Source of the DNA: Candidatus Aalborgicola danicus
GTDB taxonomy: Bacteria; Pseudomonadota; Gammaproteobacteria; Burkholderiales; Burkholderiaceae_C
NCBI GenBank assembly: GCA_016703945.1
Contig: JADJBC010000014.1
Coordinates: 1-64,000 of the forward strand
Direction: 5' to 3'
DNA length: 64,000 nucleotides
Notes under the pieces: generated by a model
Told to the model about the DNA's origin: nothing
Databases searched by the model: none
What the model saw: only the letters and a program-made list of their open reading frames with translations
Program-made: the position numbers and the translations under genes
In this document: in pieces, positions 1-9,438 of the stretch
How positions within the stretch are numbered: the stretch's first letter is position 1
How the letters are laid out: every line of letters starts with the position of its first letter

Positions 1-2615
<2,615 letters not shown>

Positions 2616-2766
2616 ATAACTTTGATCGTTAGATCAAGGAAGTTATGCCAAGTTGACGCATTCAAAAATCCTATGCAAATAGGTTCGTTAAATCGATGAA
2701 GCTGATTAGCTCTATAAATTGGTTGTCTTGACTGGGTAACTCCAAATCAAGATGACAAAAAGTTAT
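2616..2766 (+). other. 23S-5S rRNA internal transcribed spacer
   Basis: Spacer of about 150 nt, AT-richer than its surroundings, without a tRNA or gene. TTGTCTTGA near 2723 can pair imperfectly with TCAAGATGACAA near 2747, giving a stem just ahead of 5S of the kind cut during pre-rRNA processing; that role is inferred. Confidence 0.7.
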
Positions 2767-2880
2767 GTCTGACGACCATAGCGAAGTGGTACCACTCCTT
2801 CCCATCCCGAACAGGACAGTGAAACGCTTCTGCGCCGATGATAGTGCGGGTTCCCGTGTGAAAGTAGGTCATCGTCAGAC
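2767..2880 (+). rRNA. 5S ribosomal RNA
   Basis: 5S rRNA. The ends GTCTGACGACCA and CATCGTCAGAC pair to form the terminal helix, and the conserved internal segments CCATCCCGAACAG and CGCCGATGATAGTG are present. Length is about 114 nt, normal for the molecule. It follows 23S in the usual order and is closed by a strong terminator. Confidence 0.97.
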
Positions 2881-2890
2881 TATTAAACCG

Positions 2891-2925
2891 AAAACGCCCA
2901 GTCAATTGACTGGGCGTTTTTTTTT
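2891..2925 (+). terminator. Rho-independent terminator of the rRNA operon
   Basis: A perfect 10-bp stem, ACGCCCAGTC / GACTGGGCGT with a 4-nt AATT loop, is followed by a run of nine T and preceded by AAAA. It lies 11 nt behind 5S and is a textbook intrinsic terminator. Confidence 0.95.
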
Positions 2926-2997
2926 GTGGTTTGTAAATCCTTCAAGTAACATTCCCGATTCAACTTTGCCCGCGACCGGGCACTAACGGAGAAAGTT

Positions 2998-3378
2998 ATG
3001 TTCAGTCATGTGATGGTCGGAGTGAATGACCTGGAAACTTCAAGGAAGTTTTACGACGCTCTTCTGGGCACGCTGGGCATTGGCCCCGGGGTTGCTAACA
3101 AAAACCGCTATTTTTACCGCAGCCCAACCGGCACGTTTGGCATCACCACGCCCATCAACGGCGAGCCCGCCACACATGGCAACGGTAGCACGCTGGGATT
3201 TACCACAGTTTCCCCCGAACAAGCGGATGCATTCCATAACGCAGGCGTGGCAAACGGAGGTACGTCGTGTGAAGACCCACCGGGCTGGCGTGAAGGCGCA
3301 GTGGGCAAGCTCTATCTGGCCTATTTGCGTGACCCCGACGGAAATAAGTTGTGCGCGTTGCACCGCCCATCCAAATAG
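2998..3378 (+). CDS. VOC (glyoxalase/bleomycin-resistance fold) family protein
   Basis: A 126-residue protein of the vicinal-oxygen-chelate superfamily. It starts MFSHVMVGVNDLETSRKFYD, the usual first beta-alpha unit with a His metal ligand, and ends with LAYLRDPDGNKLCALH, the signature of the last strand with the DPDGN turn. It is a small cytosolic single-domain protein whose substrate cannot be told from the sequence. The ATG at 2998 has a good GGAGAAAG ribosome site. It is the first gene behind the rRNA operon terminator and lies 49 nt ahead of a methyltransferase. Confidence 0.9.
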   Translation: MFSHVMVGVNDLETSRKFYDALLGTLGIGPGVANKNRYFYRSPTGTFGITTPINGEPATHGNGSTLGFTTVSPEQADAFHNAGVANGGTSCEDPPGWREGAVGKLYLAYLRDPDGNKLCALHRPSK

Positions 3379-3427
3379 GTCAGCTTCACCCGCGCCCAGG
3401 CTCGTCGGGCGCACCGAGAGGAACAGC

Positions 3428-4036
3428 GTGCAATCTGCCGATAAAAACCTGTTTGACGAGGCGTATTACGAGCGCTACTACTTCAATAAGAAAACCAGCG
3501 TGGCAGACCCCGAACATGTCGATCGCCTCGGTGCTTTCGTGTGCAGCTACTTGCAGTTCATTAGGGTGCCGGTGCGCCGGGTTCTGGATGTCGGCTGCGG
3601 CATCGGGCTGTGGCGCGATGTCGTCAAGCGCCACTACCCGCATGCAGAGTTCCACGGTGTGGAGTACAGCGAGTATTTGTGCAGCCGCTTCGGCTGGGAG
3701 CGCGGCTCTGTGGTGGATTACAAGGCCACAACCCCGTTTGATCTGGTGATCTGCCAGGGCGTGCTGCCCTACCTGAGCGCGGCCGACGCCAAGCGGGCCA
3801 TGCACAACCTGGGGCGGTTGAGTACAGGCGCGCTGTATGTAGAGGCCGTGGCCCGCGAAGACTGGGAGCAGGACATTGTGGACGAGACGCTGACCGACCC
3901 CCGGCTTTTCAAACACCGGGCCCAGCTCTACCGTCAGGGTCTGGCCGATGGTTTTATCGAGCTCGGCGGTGGTGTGTGGCTGAGCCGCAAGGCAGACCTG
4001 CCGGTGTTTGCACTGGAGCGCGCCAGCGAGCGTTAA
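3428..4036 (+). CDS. Class I SAM-dependent methyltransferase
   Basis: About 202 residues. Motif I of class I methyltransferases is plain (VLDVGCGIG, residues 52-60) and is followed by the acidic end of strand 2 (FHGVEYSEYL) and the motif IV region FDLVICQGVLPYL. The substrate is unknown; the fold resembles small generic methyltransferases such as the Methyltransf_11/12 groups. The open frame extends upstream to 3026 inside the VOC gene, but that part is a shadow; the GTG at 3428 behind GAGAGGAA is preferred because the family-like sequence begins there (QSADKNLFDEAYYERYY). Confidence 0.85.
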   Translation: MQSADKNLFDEAYYERYYFNKKTSVADPEHVDRLGAFVCSYLQFIRVPVRRVLDVGCGIGLWRDVVKRHYPHAEFHGVEYSEYLCSRFGWERGSVVDYKATTPFDLVICQGVLPYLSAADAKRAMHNLGRLSTGALYVEAVAREDWEQDIVDETLTDPRLFKHRAQLYRQGLADGFIELGGGVWLSRKADLPVFALERASER

Positions 4037-4066
4037 CGTGTCGCAATCGAACGTCAAAACCACACC

Positions 4067-5164
4067 ATGCCCATCACCCCAGACACCCTGCGCCGCTACG
4101 CCATCGCGCGCACCCTGTTTGCGCCCACCACGCTGCCCCGGGCCATCGCCAGGCTGGGCTTTGTGCAGGCCGACCCGATTCGCGCCCCGGCGCGCGCGCA
4201 AGACCTGACGCTGCGCCACCGCGTCAAGGGCTACCGCGCGGGCGACCTGGAGCGGCGCTACGCCGCGCTGGACATTGAAGAAGACTTCTTCGTCAACTAC
4301 GGCTTCCTGCCGCGCGCCACGCAGGCGCTGATGCACCCGCGCACACCCCGCACGGCGCTGACCCCGGCGCGGCGCAAGCAGATGGACGCGGTGCTGGCCT
4401 TTGTGCAGGCGCACGGCGTGGTGCACCCGCGCGCGGTGGACGCGCACTTTGCCCACGGCAAGTCGCGCAACTGGTTTGGCGGCTCCAGCAATGCCAGCAC
4501 CCAGCTGCTGGACGACATGCACTACCGCGGCCTGTTGCGCATTGCGGGCCGCGCCAGCGGCGTGCGCACCTATGCCGAGCGCATCGCGCCCGCAGCACAA
4601 GGCCTGCCCGACGACCCGCAACTGGCCCTGGACGCGCTGGTGGATGTGATCGTCCACAAATACGCACCGCTGCCCGAACGCACCTTGGGCGAGCTGATCA
4701 GCCACCTGCGCGGCGGCGCACCGCAGTGGGCCCACTTGCGCCGCGACGCTTTAGGGCGCGCCAAAGAGCGCCTGGCCAGTGCCACCGTCGACGGCCAAAC
4801 CTACTACTGGAGCGCCACCGAAAACCCGGCATCGCTCCGCCATGCGCCCGACGAGGTGGTGCGCTTGCTCGCGCCGTTTGACCCGCTGGTGTGGGACCGC
4901 CGCCGCTTCGAGCACCTGTGGGGCTGGGCCTACCGTTTTGAGGCCTACACACCCGCGCCCAAACGGGTGCGCGGCTACTACGCACTGCCGCTGCTGTGGC
5001 ACGACCAGGTCATAGGCTGGGGCAACGTGGCCGTGGTCGATGGCGCCTTGCACGCCGACCTGGGCTACACGGCGGGCAAGCCACCAAGCGGCACCGCGTA
5101 CAAGACGGCGCTGGCCGATGAGCTGGACCGGCTGCGCGCGTTCCTGCACCTGGAAGCTCCTTAG
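4067..5164 (+). CDS. Winged-helix DNA glycosylase, AlkX/YcaQ-like (HTH_42 family)
   Basis: A 365-residue member of the HTH_42 (YcaQ/AlkZ) family, whose characterised members unhook DNA interstrand crosslinks or excise bulky alkylated bases. The family's catalytic Q-phi-Q/Q-phi-D motif is visible near the N-terminus as GFVQADPIRAPARAQD (Q34-A-D36), which by the published split places it with the AlkX/YcaQ (QxD) rather than the AlkZ (QxQ) branch. Length is slightly below E. coli YcaQ (about 410). The protein is cytosolic and probably monomeric. It starts at ATG 4067, 30 nt behind the methyltransferase, so the two may be cotranscribed. Functional specificity is inferred from the motif. Confidence 0.85.
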   Translation: MPITPDTLRRYAIARTLFAPTTLPRAIARLGFVQADPIRAPARAQDLTLRHRVKGYRAGDLERRYAALDIEEDFFVNYGFLPRATQALMHPRTPRTALTPARRKQMDAVLAFVQAHGVVHPRAVDAHFAHGKSRNWFGGSSNASTQLLDDMHYRGLLRIAGRASGVRTYAERIAPAAQGLPDDPQLALDALVDVIVHKYAPLPERTLGELISHLRGGAPQWAHLRRDALGRAKERLASATVDGQTYYWSATENPASLRHAPDEVVRLLAPFDPLVWDRRRFEHLWGWAYRFEAYTPAPKRVRGYYALPLLWHDQVIGWGNVAVVDGALHADLGYTAGKPPSGTAYKTALADELDRLRAFLHLEAP

Positions 5165-5190
5165 GTTCGCCTATCTTCCACGGCAGCCAC

Positions 5191-5242
5191 ACTACGCTTT
5201 TGATAGCGCATCATGCAGCATATACGAGGGCTACAGCCCTTT
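5191..5242 (+). repeat. Dispersed intergenic repeat, copy 1
   Basis: Divergent copy of the window-wide repeat: CTACGCTTTTGATAG hairpin, then CATATACGAGGGCTACAGCC. It lies between two convergent genes and runs over the last codons of the TetR gene. Confidence 0.6.
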
Positions 5243-5875
5243 TTCAACCATATCCAACAGCCGCTGGCCAAACATCTCAAAGTGCGGCCCCACCGGCGCA
5301 GCCAGCGGGCCATCGACCACCAGCATGGCCAGGCCGTGCACCGCGGACCAGGCCAGGATCTCGGCGCCCGGCCGCTTGGCGGCTGGCATCACACCGGCCT
5401 GCACCAACGCATCCACCGCATCGCACAGCAGTTCATACGGGTTGCGCCCGCCCGGCCCTGCCGTGGGCCATTCGGGGGTGGCCTGGATCAGCTTGTCGGA
5501 CAGCGCAAACGCGGTGCGGAACAAACCGGTCTCGGCCTTGGCAAAGCGCAGGTAGCCGGTGCCCACCGCGCGCAGACGGGCGCGAGCGTGGTCTGGCGGC
5601 GGCAGTTCGGGCGGCACTGTGGCCAACTCCGCCTCCATGGCTCTGGCCCCTGCTTGCAGCGCCGAGGCGCGCACCGCCAGCAGCAGCGCCTGCTGGCTTG
5701 CGAAGTGGCGGTAGGCCGCGTTGGGCGCCACACCGGCGCGGCGCGTGGCCTCGCGCAGCGTGACTGCCGCCGGCCCACCGTCGCGGGCCAGCGCAATACC
5801 AGCCTCCAGCAGGGCACGGCGCAGGTCGCCATGGCGATAGGTTTTGCGTGCGGCGGGGGCGGAAGGTGTGGGCAT
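5231..5875 (-). CDS. TetR/AcrR family transcriptional regulator
   Basis: About 214 residues from the ATG at 5875. The N-terminal helix-turn-helix reads TYRHGDLRRALLEAG then TLREATRRAGVAPNAAYRHF (residues 39-58), the standard TetR pattern, and the C-terminal half resembles the WHG/TetR_C_33 ligand domain. The frame is open up to 5989; a GTG at 5893 with a GAGAA site is an alternative start. A 13-bp perfect palindrome TGGACA-C-TGTCCA lies 12 nt upstream of the ATG and is a good candidate for its own operator. The adjacent divergent SRPBCC gene, now decayed, was probably its partner or target. Confidence 0.88.
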   Translation of the reverse strand: MPTPSAPAARKTYRHGDLRRALLEAGIALARDGGPAAVTLREATRRAGVAPNAAYRHFASQQALLLAVRASALQAGARAMEAELATVPPELPPPDHARARLRAVGTGYLRFAKAETGLFRTAFALSDKLIQATPEWPTAGPGGRNPYELLCDAVDALVQAGVMPAAKRPGAEILAWSAVHGLAMLVVDGPLAAPVGPHFEMFGQRLLDMVEKGL

Positions 5876-5886
5876 AAAGGGCAATG

Positions 5887-5899
5887 TGGACACTGTCCA
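5887..5899. promoter_or_regulatory. Candidate TetR operator TGGACA-N-TGTCCA
   Basis: Perfect inverted repeat with 6-bp arms and a 1-nt centre, between the TetR start (5875) and the remains of the divergent SRPBCC gene. Position and symmetry suit an autoregulatory TetR site. Reading on the minus strand, TTGTGG and TACCAT elements spaced about 18 bp lie just upstream and could be the promoter, but they are weak matches. Confidence 0.5.
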
Positions 5900-5997
5900 T
5901 TCTCTATGGTATTCTTTTTGTGTACGCCGTCCACAATTGAATTCGCGCCCTGTTGCGAGCGTACGAAACAAGGCGCAACCACACTTCAAACCAGAGA

Positions 5998-6354
5998 CAG
6001 CCAGCTTGGTGGGCCTTTTGGCCCATGCCAGGCGTGGCTACCGCCCTCGGCTTTACCTGCAAGGTCCACCATGAGCCCGTTGGCGGCACCTTCAAAATGT
6101 CGTTCACCAACTTTGGCAGTGGCAACGGTCACAGCTTTGGTGGCGAATATCTGGAGCTGGTGCCAGGGGCCAAGATTTGCTACACCGACCAATTTGACGA
6201 CCCCAACTTGCCCGGCACCATGAAGACCACCATCATCCTCAAACCCGTGATGTGCGGCACCGAAGTGAGCACGCGACCTGCCCAGGCCCCGGGAGTGCAC
6301 CGGGCTGGCTCCGCACAACTGGCCATGCTGGTTGAGCCCAACATCCCGGATTGA
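5998..6354 (+). pseudogene. Decayed SRPBCC/AHSA1-domain protein
   Basis: The stretch GFTCKVHH..GGTFKMSFTNFG followed by NGHSFGGEYLELVPGAKICYTDQF and PGTMKTTIILKP is clearly an SRPBCC (AHSA1/START-like) protein. The N-terminal third is missing or scrambled: the expected RAFL..DAMARWLPPSGFTC run is spread over different frames (AWLPPS in one, GFTCKV in the next), and the C-terminal segment between GTEVS and AQLAMLVEPNIPD has lost family-typical sequence. Several indels and no usable start mark it as a true pseudogene rather than a single sequencing error. It heads the cluster of small genes that follows. Confidence 0.75.
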
Positions 6355-6372
6355 ACACCAAGGGAGAACACC

Positions 6373-6786
6373 ATGAAAGTTGAACCCTATCTGTTTTTCA
6401 ACGGCCGCTGCGAGGAAGCCATGGCCTTCTACAAACAAGCCATTGGCGCGGAAGTCACGATCCAGATGCGCATGAACGAAGCCCCCGATCCGCCTCCACC
6501 CGGCGCCATCCCCGAGGGCTTTGAAAACAAGATCATGCATGCCAACCTGCGCATCGGCGACACCATGCTGATGGTGTCCGACGGCAACAGCAATATGCAG
6601 CCCACATTCAACGGCTTCACCCTGTCTCTGTCTGTGGCCGATGCGGCCGAGGCCGAACGCACATTCAACGCGCTGCAACAAGGCGGCGGCAAGGTGACTA
6701 TGCCACTGGGCAAGACCTTCTGGTCCCCCGCCTTTGGCATGCTGGAAGACCGCTTTGGCGTGGGCTGGATGGTGATCGTGCCCTGA
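6373..6786 (+). CDS. VOC family protein, PhnB-like
   Basis: A 137-residue PhnB-type VOC protein. MKVEPYLFFNGRCEEAMAFYKQAIGAEV is the family's first repeat, NLRIGDTMLMVSD the middle strand and FWSPAFGMLEDRFGVGWMV the closing metal-site segment. Its biochemical role is unknown; despite the name these proteins are not part of phosphonate breakdown. It starts at ATG 6373 behind AAGGGAGAACACC. It lies 18 nt behind the SRPBCC remnant and 10 nt before the DUF4287 gene; PhnB, DUF4287 and SRPBCC genes often travel together, which supports one former operon. Confidence 0.9.
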   Translation: MKVEPYLFFNGRCEEAMAFYKQAIGAEVTIQMRMNEAPDPPPPGAIPEGFENKIMHANLRIGDTMLMVSDGNSNMQPTFNGFTLSLSVADAAEAERTFNALQQGGGKVTMPLGKTFWSPAFGMLEDRFGVGWMVIVP

Positions 6787-6796
6787 AAGGAAGCAC

Positions 6797-7012
6797 ATGT
6801 CTTTCCAAGCGTACCTGGACAACATCCAAACCAAGACCGGCAAAAGCCCCGACGACTTCAGGAGAATGGCCGAGCAAAAGAAATACACCGCGGACGGACG
6901 GCTTCGCGCCGACGTGAAGGCCGGCGAAATCGTGCAATGGCTGAAGGCCGAATTCGATTTGGGCCACGGCCATGCAATGGCCATCGTTGCATTGCTCAAA
7001 GGCAAGAAGTGA
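6797..7012 (+). CDS. DUF4287 domain-containing protein
   Basis: A 71-residue protein that is essentially a bare DUF4287 domain: MSFQAYLDNIQTKTGKSPDDF, then WLKAEFDLGHGHAMAIVALL. No function is established for the domain. It has a strong AAAGGAAG ribosome site and overlaps the next gene by three bases (GTGA), so translation is probably coupled. Confidence 0.9.
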   Translation: MSFQAYLDNIQTKTGKSPDDFRRMAEQKKYTADGRLRADVKAGEIVQWLKAEFDLGHGHAMAIVALLKGKK

Positions 7013-7374
7013 GTCGCAACAAAACCCAAACCTACCGAGGTAGCTGCCACTGCGGGCAGATCCAGTTTGAAGTGGACGGCGAACTGACCGGCGCGATGGA
7101 CTGCAATTGCTCCATCTGCCAGCGCAAGGGCTCGCTGCTGTGGTTTGTGCCGCGCGCCCAGCTGCGCCTGCTCACCCCGCCCGAGGCCCTGCGCAGCTAC
7201 ACCTTCAACCAGCACGCCATCCGGCACCAGTTCTGCCCCACCTGCGGCATCCACCCATTTGGCGAGGGCACCGACCCCAAGGGCAATGCGATGGCGGCGG
7301 TGAATGTGCGGTGCTTGGATGGGGTGGATGTGTATGAGATACCGGTGCGCTTTTATGATGGGCGGGCGGTGTAG
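7009..7374 (+). CDS. GFA family protein (CENP-V/GFA zinc fold)
   Basis: About 121 residues. It carries the GFA zinc-site pattern: GSCHCGQIQFEVDG, then DCNCSICQRKGSL, then FCPTCGIHPFGEG. The name comes from glutathione-dependent formaldehyde-activating enzyme, but most family members have no proven reaction. The GTG at 7009 overlaps the stop of the DUF4287 gene; the longer open frame to 6937 is a shadow of that gene. Last gene of the 6373-7374 operon, followed directly by a dispersed repeat. Confidence 0.88.
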   Translation: MSRNKTQTYRGSCHCGQIQFEVDGELTGAMDCNCSICQRKGSLLWFVPRAQLRLLTPPEALRSYTFNQHAIRHQFCPTCGIHPFGEGTDPKGNAMAAVNVRCLDGVDVYEIPVRFYDGRAV

Positions 7375-7430
7375 GCGCTACATCTTTTGCAGCTGCACAC
7401 GCATATTTCACGAGGGCTAGCGGCCTATTC
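7375..7430 (+). repeat. Dispersed intergenic repeat, copy 2
   Basis: Starts one base behind the GFA stop codon. It contains CGCATATTTCACGAGGGCTAGCGGCC, identical over this core to the copy at 15360. It lies only 35 nt ahead of another copy in the same orientation. Confidence 0.8.
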
Positions 7431-7464
7431 AGCACTCAACGATTGGCTGAATCCGCCTCTGCCT

Positions 7465-7510
7465 TGCTAGAGCTGCTCACGCCCATTCCACGCGGGATAG
7501 CGGCCGGTTT
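7465..7510 (+). repeat. Dispersed intergenic repeat, copy 3
   Basis: Divergent copy, GCTCACGCCCATTCCACGCGGG then ATAGCGGCC, in tandem with the previous one. Together they fill the 5' border of the nuclease-helicase cluster. Confidence 0.65.
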
Positions 7511-7552
7511 ACCTCGGCATAAACCCCACACCTTGACCAAACCCCCTGGCCG

Positions 7553-7573
7553 CATGCCGAGAAAGTCGGCATG
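7553..7573. promoter_or_regulatory. Inverted repeat CATGCCGA-N5-TCGGCATG ahead of the nuclease-helicase cluster
   Basis: A perfect 8-bp palindrome with a 5-nt loop, 45 nt ahead of the NERD-helicase start. It could be an operator or an RNA hairpin in the leader. No regulator gene is adjacent. Confidence 0.45.
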
Positions 7574-7617
7574 ATGGTTACATAAAAACACAAATTCACT
7601 CAGGGGGTGATTCCGGG

Positions 7618-9438
7618 ATGGCAACTCTCATTCCTTCCATCAGCACATGCACGTCCCGCATGACCAGCGGCGAGCGGCGCGTGGCCCAGCGGCTGGAAGA
7701 CAAGCTCGATGACGACTACCTGCTCTGGTACGACGTACCCATGGGGCCCAAGAACGCCCACCCCGACTTTTGCGTCATGCACCCGCGCCGCGGCATTCTG
7801 GTGCTGGAGGTGAAGGACTGGAAGCTCAGCACCATCCAGCAAGCCGACAAGCAGACCTGGACCATCATCCCCGACGGCGTTCCCAAAAGCGTGCCCAGCC
7901 CGCTGGAGCAAGCCCGGCAATACGCGCATCAGGTGGTCAACGCGCTGGAGCGCGACCCGCAACTGGTGCAGCCCGACGGCCCGCACGCAGGCAAGCTGGC
8001 CTTTCCCTGGAGCTATGGCGTGGTGTTTACCAACATCACCCGCAAGCAGTTTGAAGCGGCCGAACTGCAACACGCCATCGAACCCCACCGCGTGCTGTGC
8101 CAGGACGAAATGCTGGAGAGTGTGGGCGCCGAAGACCTGCAAAGCCGCCTCTGGGACATGTTCCCCTACATGATGCGCGGCGTAATGAGCCTGCCGCAAC
8201 TGGACCGCGTGCGCTGGATCATGTTCCCGCAAGTGCGCGTGCCAGATGCGTCAATGTTGCAAGGCGCTCTGTTTGACGACGCGGATGCGGACACCGAGAT
8301 GCCCAGCATCATGCGCGTGATGGACATCCAGCAAGAGCAACTGGCCCGCAGCCTGGGCGATGGCCACCGTGTCATCCACGGCGTGGCGGGCTCGGGCAAG
8401 ACCATGATCCTGGGATACCGCGCCGAGTACCTTGCGCAAGCCAGTACCGCCAACAGCAAGCCCATCCTCATCCTCTGCTTTAACGAGCCGCTGGGCGTGA
8501 AGTTGCACAGCGTCATGCAGGCCAAGGGCCTGGGCGGCAAGGTGCATGTGCGGCACTTTCATAAATGGTGCCGCGACCAACTGGTGGCCTATGGGCAAGC
8601 CATACCCCCGCAAGGCCCGCGCATGTTTGACGTGATGGTGGACAACGTCATTCGCGGCGTAGACCGCAAGCAAATCCCCAGCGGCCAATACCAGGCGGTG
8701 ATGATTGACGAAGGCCACGACTTTGCGCCCGAATGGCTCAAGTTGGTGACGCAGATGGTGGACCCCACCACCAACAGCCTGCTGGTGCTGTACGACGACG
8801 CGCAAAGCATTTACGAGCGTGCGCGCAGCAAACAGTTCAGCTTCAAGAGCGTGGGCATCCAGGCGCAGGGCCGCACCACCATCCTGAAGATCAACTACCG
8901 CAACACGCGGCAGATTCTGCAGACCGCCAGCCTGGTGGCGGCAGACCTGCTGACTGCGGACGACAAAGACGACGATGGCATCCCCCTGGTCAAACCCGTG
9001 AGCTGCGGGCGCGATGGGCAAGCCCCCATCATCATCAAGCTACCCACCCTGCGCGAAGAAGCAGCGGCCATAGCCGACCAACTGAGCCACGCGCACAAAG
9101 AAGGCCACGCCTGGGGCGACATGGCCATCCTGTGCGCTGACTGGAAAACCATGGACCTGTGCGCCGCCGCCCTCCACCAGCGCAAGCTGCCGTTCAACGT
9201 GCGCAAGCGCACCGGCGAATACAACCCCGCCGCCGACGCCATTCAGATCATGACCATGAAGGTCAGCAAAGGCCTGGAGTTCCCCGTGGTGGCGCTGCCC
9301 GGCGTGGGGCACATGCCTGCGAAGGGCGAAGACGAGCAGGAGTCCGCGCGGGTGTTTTATGTGGCGGCGACGCGGGCGACGCAGAGGTTGGTGATTGGGG
9401 TGGGTGGGGATGGGGGGTTTGGGATGAAGTTCGGGTGA
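7618..9438 (+). CDS. NERD nuclease-domain and UvrD-like superfamily 1 helicase fusion
   Basis: A 606-residue protein joining a nuclease-related domain (NERD, about residues 15-125) to a UvrD/Rep-type ATPase. In NERD the conserved E19 (TSGER), D50 (HPDF) and E64-V-K66 (LVLEVKDWK) match the PD-(D/E)XK catalytic pattern. The motor has Walker A GVAGSGKT (255-262), Walker B VMIDEGHDF (364-368) and C-terminal motifs ITMTMKVSKGLEFPVVALPG-like and VFYVAATRATQRLVI. It is predicted to unwind and cut DNA. First gene of a three-gene cluster; its stop overlaps the next start. The last codons lie in a G-run-rich stretch and the C-terminal GVGGDGGFGMKFG looks unusual. A defence role is inferred from the architecture. 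Confidence 0.9.
   Translation: MATLIPSISTCTSRMTSGERRVAQRLEDKLDDDYLLWYDVPMGPKNAHPDFCVMHPRRGILVLEVKDWKLSTIQQADKQTWTIIPDGVPKSVPSPLEQARQYAHQVVNALERDPQLVQPDGPHAGKLAFPWSYGVVFTNITRKQFEAAELQHAIEPHRVLCQDEMLESVGAEDLQSRLWDMFPYMMRGVMSLPQLDRVRWIMFPQVRVPDASMLQGALFDDADADTEMPSIMRVMDIQQEQLARSLGDGHRVIHGVAGSGKTMILGYRAEYLAQASTANSKPILILCFNEPLGVKLHSVMQAKGLGGKVHVRHFHKWCRDQLVAYGQAIPPQGPRMFDVMVDNVIRGVDRKQIPSGQYQAVMIDEGHDFAPEWLKLVTQMVDPTTNSLLVLYDDAQSIYERARSKQFSFKSVGIQAQGRTTILKINYRNTRQILQTASLVAADLLTADDKDDDGIPLVKPVSCGRDGQAPIIIKLPTLREEAAAIADQLSHAHKEGHAWGDMAILCADWKTMDLCAAALHQRKLPFNVRKRTGEYNPAADAIQIMTMKVSKGLEFPVVALPGVGHMPAKGEDEQESARVFYVAATRATQRLVIGVGGDGGFGMKFG
9397..9423 (+). other. Potential G-quadruplex at the gene junction
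   Basis: Five G-runs of 4, 3, 4, 6 and 3 bases, separated by 1-3 nt, on the coding strand immediately ahead of the overlapping stop/start of the first two cluster genes. This satisfies the usual G3+N1-7 rule and could fold in mRNA or DNA. Confidence 0.5.

Noticed and set aside
3386..4735. 449-residue open frame on the minus strand
   Set aside because: It is antisense to the methyltransferase and AlkX-like genes; its His/Val/Gly-rich composition is typical of a shadow frame in high-GC DNA.
5986..7254. 422-residue open frame on the minus strand
   Set aside because: Antisense to the PhnB-like, DUF4287 and GFA genes, all of which have clear family sequence.
9159..9434. N-terminal extension of the DUF2075 frame
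   Set aside because: It overlaps the 3' end of the NERD-helicase gene in another frame and has shadow composition; the real start is GTG 9435 or ATG 9447.
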